From Marinilabiliaceae bacterium (GTDB lineage: Bacteria > Bacteroidota > Bacteroidia > Bacteroidales > Marinilabiliaceae), in the NCBI GenBank assembly GCA_016933045.1, contig JAFGBR010000013.1:61723-125722 (forward strand): 64,000 nt of DNA, given 5' to 3'. Numbering within the stretch: the first letter of the stretch is position 1; each line of letters begins with the position of its first letter. A model generated the notes under the pieces. The model had not been told where the DNA came from and did no database searches. It saw only the letters and a program-made list of their open reading frames with translations. Shown piece by piece: positions 62,486 to 64,000 of the stretch. The position numbers and the translations under genes are program-made.

Positions 62486-64000
62486 ATGAAAAAAATATTT
62501 AGTAGCCTCCTATTTATTGGGATATTCACATTTGCCTTTTCTTATTGTTCTTATGCTCAAACTACCCTTTCCGGAAACGTAAAAGATGATATTGATAGTA
62601 ATCCACTAATTGGGGCATCTATCGTAGTTGAATCATTGAACAAAGGTGTAATCACAGATATTGACGGCAAGTATTCGATTCAGTTACCGGAAGGAACTCA
62701 CATTGTATCATTTTCATATATTGGTTATGAAAGCATTACAAAAACAATAACGGTAAAAAGACAGCCAATAAATCTCAATCTTTCTCTTAAAATAGATGCA
62801 GCACAATTACAAGAGGTAGTTGTTACAAGCAAATCCGAAGCCCGACAAATTCGCGAACAGGCCATGCCAATTTCGGTAATTACCATGCACGAACTACAGG
62901 GCACGGTAAGCGATGTGAGCGATGTGCTTTCCAAAACATCGGGGGTGCAAATCCGAACATCTGGAGGAGAAGGCAGTTCTGCCAGAATATCGGTTCGTGG
63001 ACTAGAAGGGAAACGAATAGGTTTTTTTATTGACGGAACACCTTTAAGTGATAATTCTGATTTTCTTGATTTAAACGATATTCCTATCGACCTTATTGAC
63101 AGGGTAGAAATTTACAAAGGAATTGTTCCTGCAAAATTTGGAGGTTCAGCCGTAGGTGGAGCCGTTAATATTGTGCTGAAAGAATATCCGCCTGCTTACA
63201 TTGATGCCAGTTATTCCCTCCAATCTTATAACACACACAAAGCAAGTACTATTATTAAAAGGAATAAGAACGGATATGAATTTGGAATAGGCGGATTTTA
63301 TACCTATTCCGACAACAATTACGAAATGGAACTGCCCTTACAACCGGGCAAATATATAACCAGGGACCATGATAAATTTGAGAAAATTGTTTTAGGAGGT
63401 GGATTCACTTCAAAAAACTGGTGGTTCGATGAAGTTGTATTTGAACCTGCGCTAATTCTTACAAAAAAAGAAATACAGGGTATAGAATATAATATACAAA
63501 AAGCGAAAAGTTCGTCTGAAGCTTATGTGTTTTCAAACCACAACGAGAAAACAAATTTCTTACTAGATGGCTTGGATTTAGATGTGAGCAATAATTATGC
63601 ATATACAATCTACTGCTTTCAAGACAAAGCAATGCAGCGTTATTCGTGGGAAGGTGAAACCCGGCCGCCTCTTACAATTTATGGTGGAGAAATTGGGATG
63701 CAACCCAATGATGTTTATAATCAGAAACATATTTTTATGCAAAAAACCAACCTGAATTATTTAATTAACAAGCGTAATTCTATAAACTTCAATTCGCAAT
63801 ACAATTTTGCCAAAGGCATCCCAAGTGATACCCTGCTTGATAAAATAATAGGTTATAAAACAAATTTTATAAGCGTTATGAATAGTTGGGTAAGCGGATT
63901 ATCTCATGAATTAAATTCTACCAACAAGAAATTTTCAAATGCTTTCACGGTAAAATATTATTTCTATTCCATGCAAACCCAATTAGTTGACCTGTATAGC
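62486..64000 (+). CDS. TonB-dependent receptor, truncated by the window edge
   Basis: The frame is open for 505 codons from the ATG at 62486 to the end of the window. The signal peptide is about 1-24 (SYCSYAQ). A carboxypeptidase-like domain (LSGNVKDDIDSNPLIGASI, about 27-105) precedes the plug (LQEVVVTSKSEARQIREQAM; SDVLSKTSGVQIRTSGGEG; RVEIYKGIVPAKFGGSAVGG). Unlike the SusC at 10933 it lacks SusC signatures, and looks like a metal/cofactor or siderophore receptor. Co-location with a lipoprotein and a hemerythrin cassette favours iron, copper or haem uptake, which is inference. Confidence 0.9.
   Translation, partial: MKKIFSSLLFIGIFTFAFSYCSYAQTTLSGNVKDDIDSNPLIGASIVVESLNKGVITDIDGKYSIQLPEGTHIVSFSYIGYESITKTITVKRQPINLNLSLKIDAAQLQEVVVTSKSEARQIREQAMPISVITMHELQGTVSDVSDVLSKTSGVQIRTSGGEGSSARISVRGLEGKRIGFFIDGTPLSDNSDFLDLNDIPIDLIDRVEIYKGIVPAKFGGSAVGGAVNIVLKEYPPAYIDASYSLQSYNTHKASTIIKRNKNGYEFGIGGFYTYSDNNYEMELPLQPGKYITRDHDKFEKIVLGGGFTSKNWWFDEVVFEPALILTKKEIQGIEYNIQKAKSSSEAYVFSNHNEKTNFLLDGLDLDVSNNYAYTIYCFQDKAMQRYSWEGETRPPLTIYGGEIGMQPNDVYNQKHIFMQKTNLNYLINKRNSINFNSQYNFAKGIPSDTLLDKIIGYKTNFISVMNSWVSGLSHELNSTNKKFSNAFTVKYYFYSMQTQLVDLYS

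Noticed and set aside
1..64000. CRISPR arrays, tRNA/rRNA genes or insertion sequences
   Set aside because: No regular repeat-spacer pattern, cloverleaf-like sequence, rRNA segment or transposase was recognised on either strand.

Overview
The window is low-GC DNA from a Bacteroidota bacterium. The evidence is a SusC/SusD pair, a hybrid two-component regulator (HTCS), type IX secretion (T9SS) C-terminal sorting domains, FISUMP and DUF3826 proteins, and promoter-like TAnnTTTG boxes. T9SS tails together with a pectin-centred gene set suggest a free-living, plant- or algal-polysaccharide degrader (Marinilabiliales/Prolixibacteraceae-like) rather than a gut Bacteroides. That placement is inference. 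No tRNA, rRNA, CRISPR array or insertion sequence was recognised.

Layout. (1) 1-15448, minus strand: a pectin utilisation locus. It holds a partial beta-helix protein, DUF3826, a FISUMP lipoprotein, two tandem PL1 lyases, a CE8 pectin methylesterase, a T9SS-type PL1, SusD, SusC and an unrecognised T9SS-exported protein. (2) 15532-22430, minus strand: a tight six-gene operon (LacI regulator, Fe-alcohol dehydrogenase, DapA-family lyase, PdxA-family dehydrogenase, DUF1537 acid-sugar kinase, sodium:solute symporter). It is divergent from two plus-strand GH2 glycosidases (22646-29113). A LacI-type operator and two abutting promoter boxes sit between the two arms. (3) 29319-30998: another T9SS PL1. 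(4) 31334-40911, minus strand: a hexuronate catabolic cluster (uxaC, kdgK, eda, UxuB-type SDR, a LarA-like nickel-pincer epimerase homologue, gnd, an ExuT-like MFS carrier, LacI). A fifth PL1 (41159-42502) lies just upstream. (5) 42920-48682, plus strand: a HTCS sensor/regulator and uxaE, the tagaturonate epimerase that completes the galacturonate branch. (6) 48833-59913: side-chain glycosidases (GH39, a truncated GH27, GH51, GH31) interrupted by housekeeping genes (TPR protein, ribH, PAS histidine kinase, yaaA). (7) 60361-64000, plus strand: a hemerythrin/ScdA-like protein, an atypical LuxR regulator, a lipoprotein and the start of a TonB-dependent receptor.

How it fits together. CE8 de-esterifies homogalacturonan and the PL1 enzymes cleave it. 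SusCD imports the oligomers and the MFS carrier imports the monomers. UxaC, UxaE and the UxuB-type SDR convert galacturonate to mannonate, and KdgK and Eda finish through KDG. The mannonate dehydratase (UxuA) that should link the halves is not in the window. In its place lie a LarA-like protein that keeps all the LarA cofactor and metal residues, and a 6-phosphogluconate dehydrogenase. This raises the possibility of a mannonate-to-gluconate bypass. That bypass and the GH2-coupled acid-sugar operon are the two most interesting systems here.
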